Assembly: GCF_001522545.3 (NCBI RefSeq)
Contig: NC_031768.1
Span: 112,452,626 to 112,516,625 of the forward strand
Length of the DNA: 64,000 nucleotides
Direction: 5' to 3'
Source of the DNA: Parus major
Lineage: Eukaryota > Chordata > Aves > Passeriformes > Paridae
Both the position numbers and the translations under genes were made by a program. The notes under the pieces were generated by a model that was given only the letters and a program-made list of their open reading frames with translations, was not told the DNA's origin and ran no database searches. Of this stretch, positions 13,801 through 23,335 are shown one piece after another (the stretch's first letter is position 1; the number at the start of each line of letters is the position of its first letter).

Positions 13801-16800
13801 GTGAAAGTGGGAAGCCAAGCTTTATCATTTGTGTCAGCTGAGATAACGGGGTGCATTCTATTTCAGCAATGACAGGAAAAATTCAGCGTGCCGGGTGGCC
13901 TGGTGTCAGTGGGAAATGACACCAGAATCTTGGAACGAATCATCTTAGTTTAGAAGGAATAAAAATGGAACACTTTGTTAACTAACAAATAAATCAATCT
14001 CTGAAGCCATTCCATACAATTTCCACCTCAAGTGTCAAACAGTGTTCATGTTGTAGCTGTGGATAAAGACCCCCTTGTTGTGCTGCCAATAATGGACCAC
14101 GTTGCCTTCTTGAAAAAAATGGACATCTGTTCTTAGAAAACATCAGGATACTTCCAAATGCAGTACAATTAAATGTATTCCTTAGCTTCAAAACAAAGTA
14201 CAACAGTCCCAGGTCATTCCTGGTTTTGCTGTCTGCAGAGTGCTGTTAACTGGGCTTAAACAGGGATTATTTAATGCTGATTTGTTTTATTTTAATTAAC
14301 CCCTCTAATTCATCTTTCAAACGCTTCGTGGCCTTTCCCACTTCAGTGCTGTGTGTGTGAAGCCTTGCAGGCGGGGGGAGCAGGCTGGAGGCAGGAGGAC
14401 GTGTCACTTGGGAGGATGCCACCCCCCTGCTCAGGTGTCCTTCTGCTGGAGCAGACGCTTGTTGTGTAACATTTCCCAGTCTCTGCCACTGCCCAGCAGA
14501 AACAATGGAACAAATCAAGTGCAGAGGCTCTCAGGACTGAAAAATGCATTCACTTTTGTTGTGAAATCCCATGTAATCTGTAACTGCACACAGCGAGAGA
14601 GGGCAAAGACCTCTGCTTCTGACAGCTATCAGCCTTTCTTACTTTCAGCACAGAATTTTATCTCTGCAGCCAGCAAGGGGCTCAAAGTTCATAAAATGCC
14701 TGAATCTGGGTCAGGAAATATTTCTGCTTGTTGCAAGCTGGTTTCCCTTTCTGATGCGTGCTGGAGGTGTTGAGGAGAGACGTCGCTGCTGTGTTGTTGC
14801 TCTCCCTTCTGAAAATAAGCTATTAGGAGACCAAAAAGAAAATTCTGGGCTAAAACTCCCCCACCCCCATTAACTGATTCTGTCCTGTGGCACCAGAGGG
14901 TTTAATCTGAAGGAAAAGAACAAGCATCACAAACTCAGCAATACTAATTCTTAAAGAGATGGATGTGACCTGGCCCCTACAAATCCCAAAACCTGCCGTG
15001 CTCGATAGCCCCAGCTGGGCATTGGGGTGGTGGGAAGGGCTCAGCTGCAGCCCCTGTGTGTCTCAGGAACACCTGTCAGGTCCTAAGCCCTGTCCTCAGG
15101 GGGTCTTGGCACTGGCCTGGCCAAGCCAGAGGCTCCCAGTTTCACCCTCTGAGCTGGGGAGAGTATCCCTGGCACTTTCACCTGCTGTTTTCCCAGGAAA
15201 AACCACAGTGCAGCTTTACCTCCGTGTTCCTGAGCATCCAACCCTTGTAAACCCCAGCAATGATGAGGAGGAGTTAGCAGCTGAAGAGTTCATTTTGTAC
15301 AGCATTTATCTCCTGAGCTTAAAAATGCACCAGAAAAAGATTTACAAAGCTGTTGTTGGGATTGTTTCCCTTTTTATAAATTGCAAACAGTAAACCTGTC
15401 TATTTTAATATATTATGTCAGCTAAACATCTGTTTTGCTTACGTTGTTTCTTGGTTCACCTTGGCTCTCTGGTGATTCCAATCATATGAAAGTGCTCAAA
15501 CTCAGGGCTTGAAAATGGACAGTTTTCCAAAATCTCTATTTAATTCTGCAAGATTCTACAAGCATTCAAGATTTCAACAGCATGTTGAAACAGGCATTTT
15601 GAACATAAGGGAGTTAAGAGCTGAAGCTTTTTTACAAGTATTTTATTTTTTATTAATAGTATTTTTAAAGCCAAATGTTCTTTCTAAAAGCTGTGGCACA
15701 GAAATGCAATCATTTTGGGTGTTTTATCTCCTTCTCCACACAAAATCTGAGCTTGAGCTCAAGTCCCTTCACCAGTGGGGTTAAAATATGGCACAATTTA
15801 ACAGTGCAAGCAGATGAGCCTCACCCCAGGACTGTCCAAGGACCATCAGGATATTGTCCATGGAAAAATCAGCTGTCCCAAAAGCGAGGAGGACACTCAA
15901 AGCTCGCAGCTGCCCTGCTTTAGCTGGTGGAGTGGTGCCTGCTGGTTTGTGAATGGGTCAAGAGCTGTTTGCATGTGTCTGTGTGTCAGGGCTTTTGTTT
16001 ATGACTTCGGTCACTGTTTCCATTTCAGAAGAAATAAGATAAATCCTTCTGACATTCTAGTTCTTTCTCTTCTTGGCTCTAACTGATGGTGAATAATTCA
16101 GATTTGGCAAAGGGTTTTGTCTGCCCTGAAACTGCATTTCTCAACATTTGATGGTAAAATTTGCCAGCTGGAGTCTGGACTGCAAAGGTTTTTACACATT
16201 TCAAACCTGAAGGTGGTTTTTTTCTCAGGTCTCTGTTGTTTTAGTAAAAGATATGTTTTCTCTCTCAATATGCCTTTCTGTCATTATAGATCATTATGCT
16301 TCTCCATCTACATACAAGTCATATTGTACATTATTTTCATTTATCACTCTTTTCAGCGATTTACCTGCACATGCAACAATGTGTGTAATATTTTGGATAT
16401 GGGTATCAAGAGACAGAACAGGACATTAGGACAGCACTGACAGTTTTGTGGGGTTTTGCTTGTTTGGGTTTTTTTTTTAATGGGAAGCTAGAAAAGTGTT
16501 GAAGCAGATGCTCTGGGTCCTAACTTTGTAGCTATTGATGCTTACACATCAAAGAAAGGCAGAGTCAAGCCTGTTATCTCTTTGAGACAGAAAAGGGGGG
16601 GAAAGGACAAGTTAGCTATGAATGTGTAGCACCTGATTGAGCAGCACTAAGTGCAGTTAACAGTAACAGAGTGCTGGGAGAGGTTTGCAGCTTCAGGAAG
16701 GATCCTCTGCTGCAGCCAAGCCAGGGGTTTGTCAGGAAAATCACTACCAGCGCTGAACCTGCTTTCTCTGAAGCTATTTTTAGCAAAACAATCCCAACAC

Positions 16801-17069
16801 AGGATATTTGGTAAGCATCAGCATCCGGTGTTTATCAAAAATAAAAGCTCCTGCATGATTTGCAAAGCTATAAATAAAGCAAGAGGTTCCTGTGCACTGA
16901 AATTTGTATTGTTTGCTTGAATGGCTGCACATGGACAGCCCTGGCTCCCTCAGCCTTTCCTCTGCAGGGAGATGCTCCAGTCCCTTCTGCATCCATCTCT
17001 GCATCCTTCTGCTGGATCCACGCTGGGAGCTCCCTGTCCCTCCGTCCTCAGGAGGACTGGGCACAGTAA
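7812..17069. other. AT-rich non-coding DNA, no gene recognised
   Basis: About 9 kb without a supportable exon or CR1 fragment. Contains an A-rich run at 9740-9766. The longest open frames (14351-14773 and 14959-15393, plus strand) match no family I know. Both strands were read for exon-like segments. Confidence 0.5.
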
Positions 17070-17375
17070 AATTAACAAAAATTAATTAATGCAGCATTAA
17101 CCCTCACAGAAGACACGTTTAAACTGAGCTGAAAGTTAAATTAGTTTAAGAATGCGGCTGGTTTTTGACCAGCTGCGATGGAGGACAGCATCACTGCAGG
17201 ACCAAATTCAGGCTCGCTGCACGGCCTTAATCCGCTGGCACCATCTTAATTAGATTTTAATTACGTTTTAATTAGCTGAGTTGTGCTGGTGCGGCCCGCG
17301 GCCGCCAGGGGGCAGCCAGGGCACGGCCCCGGACTCTCATTTTTGCTTTAAATTCGCTAATTAAGCGTCAAAAAT
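17070..17375. promoter_or_regulatory. Candidate regulatory element: TAATTA cluster
   Basis: TAATTA, the core bound by many homeodomain proteins, occurs at 17247, 17258 and 17269, exactly 11 bp apart, inside three tandem 11-mers of the form TTTAATTAGNT. Further copies are at 17358 and around 17085. The block includes CCAGCTGCG E-box-like sequence near 17170 and sits just upstream of a CTCF-like motif. Regulatory function is inferred from motif density and spacing only. Confidence 0.4.
17299..17317 (+). promoter_or_regulatory. CTCF-like motif, plus orientation
   Basis: CGGCCGCCAGGGGGCAGCC matches the 19-bp CTCF consensus at nearly all strong positions, including the CCAGGGGGC core. It lies in a short GC-rich island (17291-17335) inside otherwise AT-rich DNA. 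Occupancy is unknown. Confidence 0.5.
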
Positions 17376-17404
17376 GAGCCAAAATCCGCCTGCCCTTCCG
17401 AAAC

Positions 17405-17580
17405 CCGTGTAAAAAAGGGTGGGGGGAATTTTGATTGGTTTGGTTTAGGTTTGGGGTTTTTTCTTTGTTTTATAATTTTCTTTGGTTGTGTTTTTTTTGG
17501 GTTGATTTTTTTGTTTGGCTTTTTTTCATTAGTTTGTTTTGGTTTTGTGGGGTTTTTTTAATTATTATTTTTATTTTTTA
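17405..17580. repeat. G/T-rich low-complexity tract
   Basis: About 175 bp made almost wholly of T and G on the plus strand (GGTTTGGTTTAGG, TTTGGTTGTG, TTTTGTTTGG) with few C. A shorter similar tract follows at 17995-18027. No unit period is evident. Confidence 0.7.
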
Positions 17581-19152
17581 GCTTAGCTGATGTAAAAACA
17601 GTGATTAATTGATGTTATTAATCAGTACCAGTGCACATTCAGATTTGGATATTGACTCCATTAGATGACAGCATTTAACACTCCTTTATCATCTGGGAAT
17701 GTGAAGTTATTTGTTACAGCTATTTCTTTAAAAGTGTGTTTCTTAGTAGTCATGCTGTACATAATTGCAAGAAAGAAATTTCTTTTCCTCTTTAGTTCTG
17801 GTATGTCTCTCTATCTATATATTTATACATCGAGCTAATAGATTATTTTTTTCCATTTCTTTGAAATTATCCACAAAATTTGATGTTTAGGTAGGCAGGG
17901 ATGCATGATAACAAAATGATAATTTAATACTTGCTAGCAGAATAATTGGTTCCTGCTTTTTGTTCAGGCCAGTGTCAATCTGTATCTTGGTTTTAGTTCG
18001 TGGTTTTTTGTTGGTTTTGGGTTTTTTAAGGCCACTGAAATTACCATCATGCAAGGGGCAACTCACCCTGGTGCCATGAAAGCAAACAAGAAAACAAATA
18101 AAAGCTGCACAAGTCATGTTATTCTTATTCTGTCAGTGTTGTCTGACTTAAATACTTCACTAGGAAGAGAAGAAGACTGCCAATTAAAAAAAAAAAATAA
18201 AAATTATCTGACCAGGAACCATGATTTGATTTTTCGAGGTCTGGGGTTTTTTTCACTTGGGATTTTTTATTCTGCCTTTTTTTCATTATTACTAGGTTTT
18301 TCCTCTATTTTATTTAAGGCAGACAAATATGAAATTTCCTGACTTTCATAGCAATAGAAGGTATTGGCACATGTCTTTTATAATATGCTTTGTTCTCCTA
18401 AATTAAAAGACACTCGTTGCAGGCTGGTTTTTAGAGAGCTGATGAGTTAAATGAATCACCTGCTGAAGACACCTCATTCTCCTCATTGCCTGCAGCTGGC
18501 TCCTGGATAAAATGTGTACTCTGAACACCTGGGGTGGGTTTCAGTTGTTTAAATATCCACTCCTCAGCTTATTTCAGCTTTTTGTTCCTTGGAAAGGCAG
18601 TTTGGAGCTGGCAGATCATGTAGGATCCACACATCCCTGAGGCTGCAGGTAGGAACCCAGGTGATATGGGCAGGGAAAATGTTCTGAGGTAAATCTGGTG
18701 TTTAAAAAGGTTGCCAAAATAACGCAGGAGCTTCTTTCCTCAGTTTAATCTGAAAAGGCACAAATTTTAATTTGTTTCCTGCTGGGATTCTTCTAGGCTG
18801 ACCTGAAAGGAAAGCCTTAAGGATTAAGAGAGCATTTAATTTTCTTTACCATCTGCATTTCTCCACCCCATATTCCAGTGCCTTTTTCCTTACATATTTT
18901 TATTCTTGTTGTGATTGGTTTTTATTTCTTACTCATTTTATTACTCCTGCCTCCCTCTACCCTTCCTACAGTTGCATTTTAGGCTCCACCTCAATTTCTT
19001 CACCCACTCCTGATTTCAACCTGCTTCTAATGATTTTCTCTCTTACTTGGGCACTAAGGACCTAAATTCCATGCAAAAAGAAAGTAAACATATCAGATGG
19101 TAGAACTACATTGTCCTTGATGGCTGTGGCCAAAGAAAACCCACAAATACTT
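17581..19152. other. Non-coding AT-rich DNA
   Basis: No exon, RNA gene or CR1 fragment recognised. Contains a short A run at 18186-18196 and T-rich stretches. It lies inside the interval bounded by the opposed CTCF-like motifs. Confidence 0.5.
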
Positions 19153-19210
19153 CACAGAATCCTCACACAATCATAGGATGGTTTGGATTAAAAGAGACCT
19201 TAAGTATCAT
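19153..19210 (-). mobile_element. CR1 LINE 3'-end fragment
   Basis: Reads CACAGAATC, then ATCATAGGATGGTTTGGATT and GAGACCTTAAG, the complement of the avian CR1 3' terminus. Diverged and only about 58 bp. It is the only CR1 piece recognised in the first 28 kb. Confidence 0.8.
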
Positions 19211-20219
19211 TGAATTTTGAGGTCAGACTTTCGTGTGGGAGCAATCCTGGGATGTGTTGAATTTTTGGAGGTGGAATGGAGCTGAGGAGGAGGGAGGATA
19301 ACCCTGTATGTGGTGCCAGGGGCAAGAATTTCCCTCCTATTGCTTCTGTCCTGGCACGAATTTGGTGTCTGCACCGAAACTGGGTGAGGGCACACCGAGC
19401 TGAGCAAGGAGAGGGTGACCGGCACTCGATTGTGATGCAAATTCAGAGTTACCCAACATCACGGGCAAGGTCCGAGCCAGCTTTCTGTGCCGGTCATTTG
19501 TCTGTGCCACCCGTAGCTCAGCAATTTTCACTTTGGATTGATTGCAAAAGCGTGGTGTGAGCAGCTGAGAAGGAACGTGCACGGCAGCTTTGTGTTTGCT
19601 GTCGTTTATAAGCAGCAGGGGAACGCCAAACCCGGCTTTTTGTTCTACCACATTTTTAATTTTTTTTATTGGGAGCACCTTGCCGGACGTTTTAAGGTTG
19701 GAAACCGGGATCCGAGAGTGGAAAAATGTGAGGTGCACCGAGCGGAGGAGGAAGGCGTGTAGCCCTGGGATGCTGCAGGGGAAATGGAGCATCGGTGTGT
19801 GCCGGGAGTGTGCCGGACTCTGACTCGGCTGTTTGCAGGCTGTGAAGGAAATAAAATCTTCATCTGATCGTGGAGTGAATCCAGGTTTCCAAATATAAGG
19901 GGTAAAGTCTGAGCAACATTTTTGTCCCCGTTTATCTCGGCAAAATGCAGCTGGAAGCTTTTCAAGCTATCACTTGTAAGGGGGAAGGTCAGAGAGAGCT
20001 TTCTGCGCTGGCACACTTTCCTTGTCGAATTTTTAGCTGGAAACAATTTGTTTTAGCTTTAGCCTCCCTTTATTCCCGGGAATATTGCGGTAGGTGTAGC
20101 TGAGAGGGGCAGCGGTGTGGTTTGCACGGCTGCACACCAGCAGTGGATTTCCCTGTTTGTAGCTTTTCCATGGGAAGAGCTGCTGGAAGCTGAAGGTTTG
20201 TAAAGGAAAAAAACCCCAC
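19211..20219. other. CpG-bearing unique segment upstream of a CpG island
   Basis: About 1 kb that keeps many CpG dinucleotides compared with the AT-rich DNA to its left. Contains two imperfectly similar stretches of about 45 bp (near 19464 and 19983) sharing AGCTTTCTGYGCYGG. Also has a TTTATAAG at 19606 and AATAAA at 19850. It could be an old LTR-type insertion or the shoulder of the CpG island; I could not define ends or a target-site duplication. Confidence 0.35.
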
Positions 20220-20300
20220 AATTCCCGCAGAGCCTTTCTGCGCGGCGGCGGGTCCGGGAATTCGGGTCCGCTCCTGCCGGGGTCTGCTGGGCGGGCTGCG

Positions 20301-20648
20301 GGGACCGGGACCGGGATCCAGGATGGGGATGGGACAGGGATCAGGGTAGAGCCAGGATCGAGATGGATTCAGGATGGGGGTGCAACCCGAGACCGGGACC
20401 TGGATGGGACCGGGATGGATCCAGGACCAGGATAGATCCAGGACCGGGACACCGGGATGGATCCGGGATCAGGATGGATTCAGGACCAGGATAGATCCAG
20501 GACCGGGACAGATCCAGGGCCGGGATAAGGATGCATTCAGGACCAGGATAGATCCAGGACCGAGACCGGGACGGATCTAGGACCGGGACGGATCCAGGAC
20601 CGGGATCAGGACGGATCCAGGACCGGGACGGATCCAGGACCGGGATCA
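20301..20648. repeat. GC-rich GGATCCAGGACCGGGA minisatellite
   Basis: About 350 bp of variants of GGATCCAGGACCGGGA(C/T), with interspersed longer units containing GGATTCAGGACCAGGATA. Unit length varies (about 16-18 bp and multiples). Spurious frames translate to repeated DPSRSWI/GPGS-type peptides, which I do not call coding. Confidence 0.9.
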
Positions 20649-20663
20649 CGGCCGGGTGCCCGC

Positions 20664-20682
20664 GGGCGCCGTCTGGCGGCCG
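20664..20682 (-). promoter_or_regulatory. CTCF-like motif, minus orientation (first)
   Basis: The reverse complement reads CGGCCGCCAGACGGCGCCC, matching the CTCF consensus except for one strong mismatch in the G run. CpG-containing, so binding would be sensitive to methylation. Occupancy is unknown. Confidence 0.4.
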
Positions 20683-20700
20683 CCGCGCGGCGGTGCAGAG

Positions 20701-20719
20701 CAGCGCCCTCCGGTGGGCA
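20701..20719 (-). promoter_or_regulatory. CTCF-like motif, minus orientation (second)
   Basis: Plus-strand CAGCGCCCTCCGGTGGGCA is the complement of a CTCF-type site with AGCGCCC and GGTGG intact and one mismatch at a normally strong A. It lies 37 bp from the first minus-oriented site, at the edge of the CpG island. Confidence 0.4.
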
Positions 20720-20735
20720 GCTGCGGAACCATAAA

Positions 20736-21119
20736 TCAGATTTATTTGTTATTGTTTATTCATTCCTGGTCACGCCGAGCTGTTCAGGGAACCCAAGAGA
20801 TAAGGAATTTGTTTTTTTTTTCCCCAGCACAAACAGAGAATTGTTTTTGAGGCAAAAAACCCCAAATTAGGTCTGAGGGGAAGAGAGGGGTTCTGCGTTA
20901 AGTTAAAAATGCATTGGGAAAAGTAAGGCTCTGGAACATCTCATATTTTCTCTCAGCCTGGTTTTTGTGTGATTTGCTCTTGATTCCAACTTCTCCCCAA
21001 TCTTTGGGGTTAAAATGAGCTGCTGGGTGCTGAGCATGACAGAAAACAGTGGGCAAACTCTCTGGACCAGGCAGTGGGAGCCTCTGTGTAGTGCCATAAC
21101 ACAAAACAAGGACAGACTG
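20736..21119. other. Intergenic stretch between CpG island and GDPD5 3' end
   Basis: About 380 bp with no exon, repeat or CR1 recognised, apart from the U/GU-rich downstream element expected beyond the GDPD5 poly(A) site near its right end. Confidence 0.5.
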
Positions 21120-23219
21120 GCAGGGGAATACTGACAGTTTATTTCACAGAGCATTGCAGAGTTTATTTTGGTCTAGCTCTAGTCCCATCAAAAAAGTATC
21201 ATCCTCTTCTGTTTTAAAAAAAAAAAAAAAAAAAGGTAGCAAATATTCAGGACAGTAACAGTCAGTGCATGATGCATGAAATTTGGGTCTTGTAATTAAA
21301 AAAAGAAAAAAGTTAATTGTGAAAACAACTCTTTGCTGGTTTGATCACTTCCAAGCTTTTAAGCACTTTTAACCTTTCAATAAAGTCATCTCTAAGGATA
21401 GAAACAGAACATGCAGGTGATGACCAACAGATGCTGAGATTTAACATCATCTCTCACTGGGCAATGACAATCCACCAGGAATGTTTCAGCACAGCACCAC
21501 ATCAAAGGGAGAAGCAACTTAGTTCTCAAAATACCTTCAAACCCACCAAAATCCTGCAGTTCTGCAGAACAAGACACGCTGGATTTCATGGACTCAAGAG
21601 TACCACGGAGAAGGGCAGGATTTGGGGAAGGTAAGAGGAGTGTGGACCAGGGCCTTATTCCGCTTACATTCATAAAACCCAGGGGAGATGCAAAGGAATA
21701 AAGTCTTGACTTTAGGTGGTGCTTTTTAGAGCACCAAAATTCACATTATCATTATCAACGTGCTCTCTACACGGAGTCAAGTTGGCCACTTCTGCCCCCA
21801 GCTCCCACACACTGAGCCCAACCTTCAGGGTTTCAAAATGCCACTGGATTTCAGCCTTAAAGCACAGAGCAGTTCCAAAACAAGAACAAACTGCTCAGGG
21901 CTGTTTCTCTCGTGGCTTTGGGTGTGGAATGTCATGTACAGCATCCCCCTGACTGCCTTCTCCTCTATTTTTTTCCATTTTTTACCTTTTTTTTTTTTTT
22001 TTTTAACTTTTAACCTCTGGCCTATGATTTTGGGTTAAAGCCTCTTGCTTTTTGGAAACTTGCTGATGGGAGCCTCTGCCTTCAGAGCCCGTCAGCATCT
22101 GCTGCAAGACCATCACTCCTTTGGAGGACATGAATGTGCAGCTTTAAAGATCCTGCTTTTTACAGCAAGGAACAAAGGTCTCCTTGCAGGAATAAATTAT
22201 ATCCCGGGGCTGCTTCGCCTCCCAGACTATTTACAACTTCTTCACCCCTGGGCACCTCCTCAGCCCAGAGAGGGGGAGCTCCCACTGCACCACCACCTTC
22301 CTCTTCCAGAAGGGAAGCAGGGGGTGACTGCAAATGCCACTTGGAGTGGCAGGCACTTCAGCCAGACCCCAGCAGTGGTGGTGCCCGTGGCACTGCTTGT
22401 CACGAGCCATCCGGGCTCCCAGCAGAGCCCAGCGTGGGGAGAAGAGAGAAAAAAAGGGGAAAAAAATATAAAAATATCAAAACCTGCTGCCAGCAGAGAC
22501 CAATCTACAGCCAATGCTCAGGATTTGCCTTCAAAACTCTGGCAGGACATTCCAAGAAGGCCATTCCCCAGTGAGCATCCAGGCTTTGGGGAAGGAGGAT
22601 GGGAAAAGGAGCAGGTGCCCAAGTGCCTGAGCAGTGCCAGCCCTTCCCTGGCAGAGAAGAACAGCCTCTCCCAGGAAAGCTTCTCTTCTCCTAACAGCCT
22701 CCTGCCGCATCAGAGCTACAATTCCTTTGCCCAGGAAAAGGGGAACGAGGGGAAAAACAAAAGAAAAGGAACCATAACAAAATCAACACTTCACAAGAAC
22801 ATCACAACATTCAGCTACACAGTCGCTGCACCAGGGGAAGGGCTGGGCTAGGGAAAGGGGGAGCAAGGAGACACACAGCCAATGTGCCACTCCCAAAACC
22901 CCCCGAGGGGACTCAGGCTCTCACATTAAGATTCAAAGAACTTCAGCCATAAGGTGGAGGATTTAATGAACACGGTATTTCCACTCATGCCCTGGAAAAA
23001 TTACACTCAAAAAAAAAAAAAGACAAAAAAAATTCAGATTTTCTACATATTTACAAAAATAAGCCCCCCAGCCTCACAACCAGGGAGGTGGAGCAGCCAG
23101 TGGTGGGGAGTGGGACGGGGGTTTCTGCCCGACCAGCAGTTCCTCAGAGGTTCCCATCCCACGGGAAGCAGGAGAGCACGGCTCTCGCTGCCGGAGCGCG
23201 CGGGGCCGCAGCAGAGCCC
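21120..23219 (-). other. GDPD5: Probable GDPD5 3' UTR
   Basis: About 2.1 kb after the stop, with no intervening gene and no CR1, ending at two AATAAA signals. The transcript-sense strand is rich in T and poor in A, so the opposite strand has few stops and carries an 804-nt open frame (22045-22851), which I do not call a gene. Homopolymers A19 (21216-21234) and T18 (21987-22004) lie inside. The 3' end is inferred from the signals, not observed; earlier alternative ends are possible. Confidence 0.6.
21138..21167 (-). terminator. Paired polyadenylation signals for GDPD5
   Basis: AATAAA occurs twice on the minus strand (plus-strand TTTATT at 21138-21143 and 21162-21167), 24 nt apart. Just downstream in transcript order (about 21085-21120) is a U/GU-rich stretch containing TTGTTTTGTGTT, as expected downstream of a cleavage site. 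Cleavage would fall around 21115-21128. Confidence 0.55.
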
Positions 23220-23335
23220 TCAGTTGATGCGGAGTTTGGTGGCCCGGTGGTCCGTGGGCGTCACCATCTCGTTGGCATAGCCGTTCTCGGAGCAGAAGGA
23301 CAGCTCGTCCGTGGTCTCCACGCCGTTGTTGATCT
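23220..23335 (-). CDS. GDPD5: GDPD5 last coding exon N, C-terminal tail and stop
   Basis: 116 nt including TGA at 23220-23222. Reads [20 protein letters not shown], then 18 further residues ending KLRIN. Acceptor TTCCCAG. The single tail cysteine (532) sits in FCSENGY, matching the human VCSDNSY region. After that the tail diverges and ends about 11 residues earlier than the human form I remember. Confidence 0.94.

Larger units (their letters stand above)
20220..20735. promoter_or_regulatory. CpG-rich island containing a minisatellite
   Basis: Dense CpG at both ends (20240-20312 and 20640-20720, including GCGGCCGCCGCGCGGCGG-type sequence), separated by GGATCCAGGACCGGGAC-type repeats. No adjacent gene start is recognised: GDPD5 ends here rather than begins. 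It may be an orphan CpG island, the promoter of an unannotated non-coding RNA, or an island created partly by the repeat. Confidence 0.5.

Noticed and set aside
14959..15393. 144-codon plus-strand frame with an acceptor-like TTTTCCCAG at 15188-15196 and EEELAAEEF-type sequence
   Set aside because: Looks somewhat exon-like, but there is no matching upstream exon, no recognised family, and codon usage is unremarkable.
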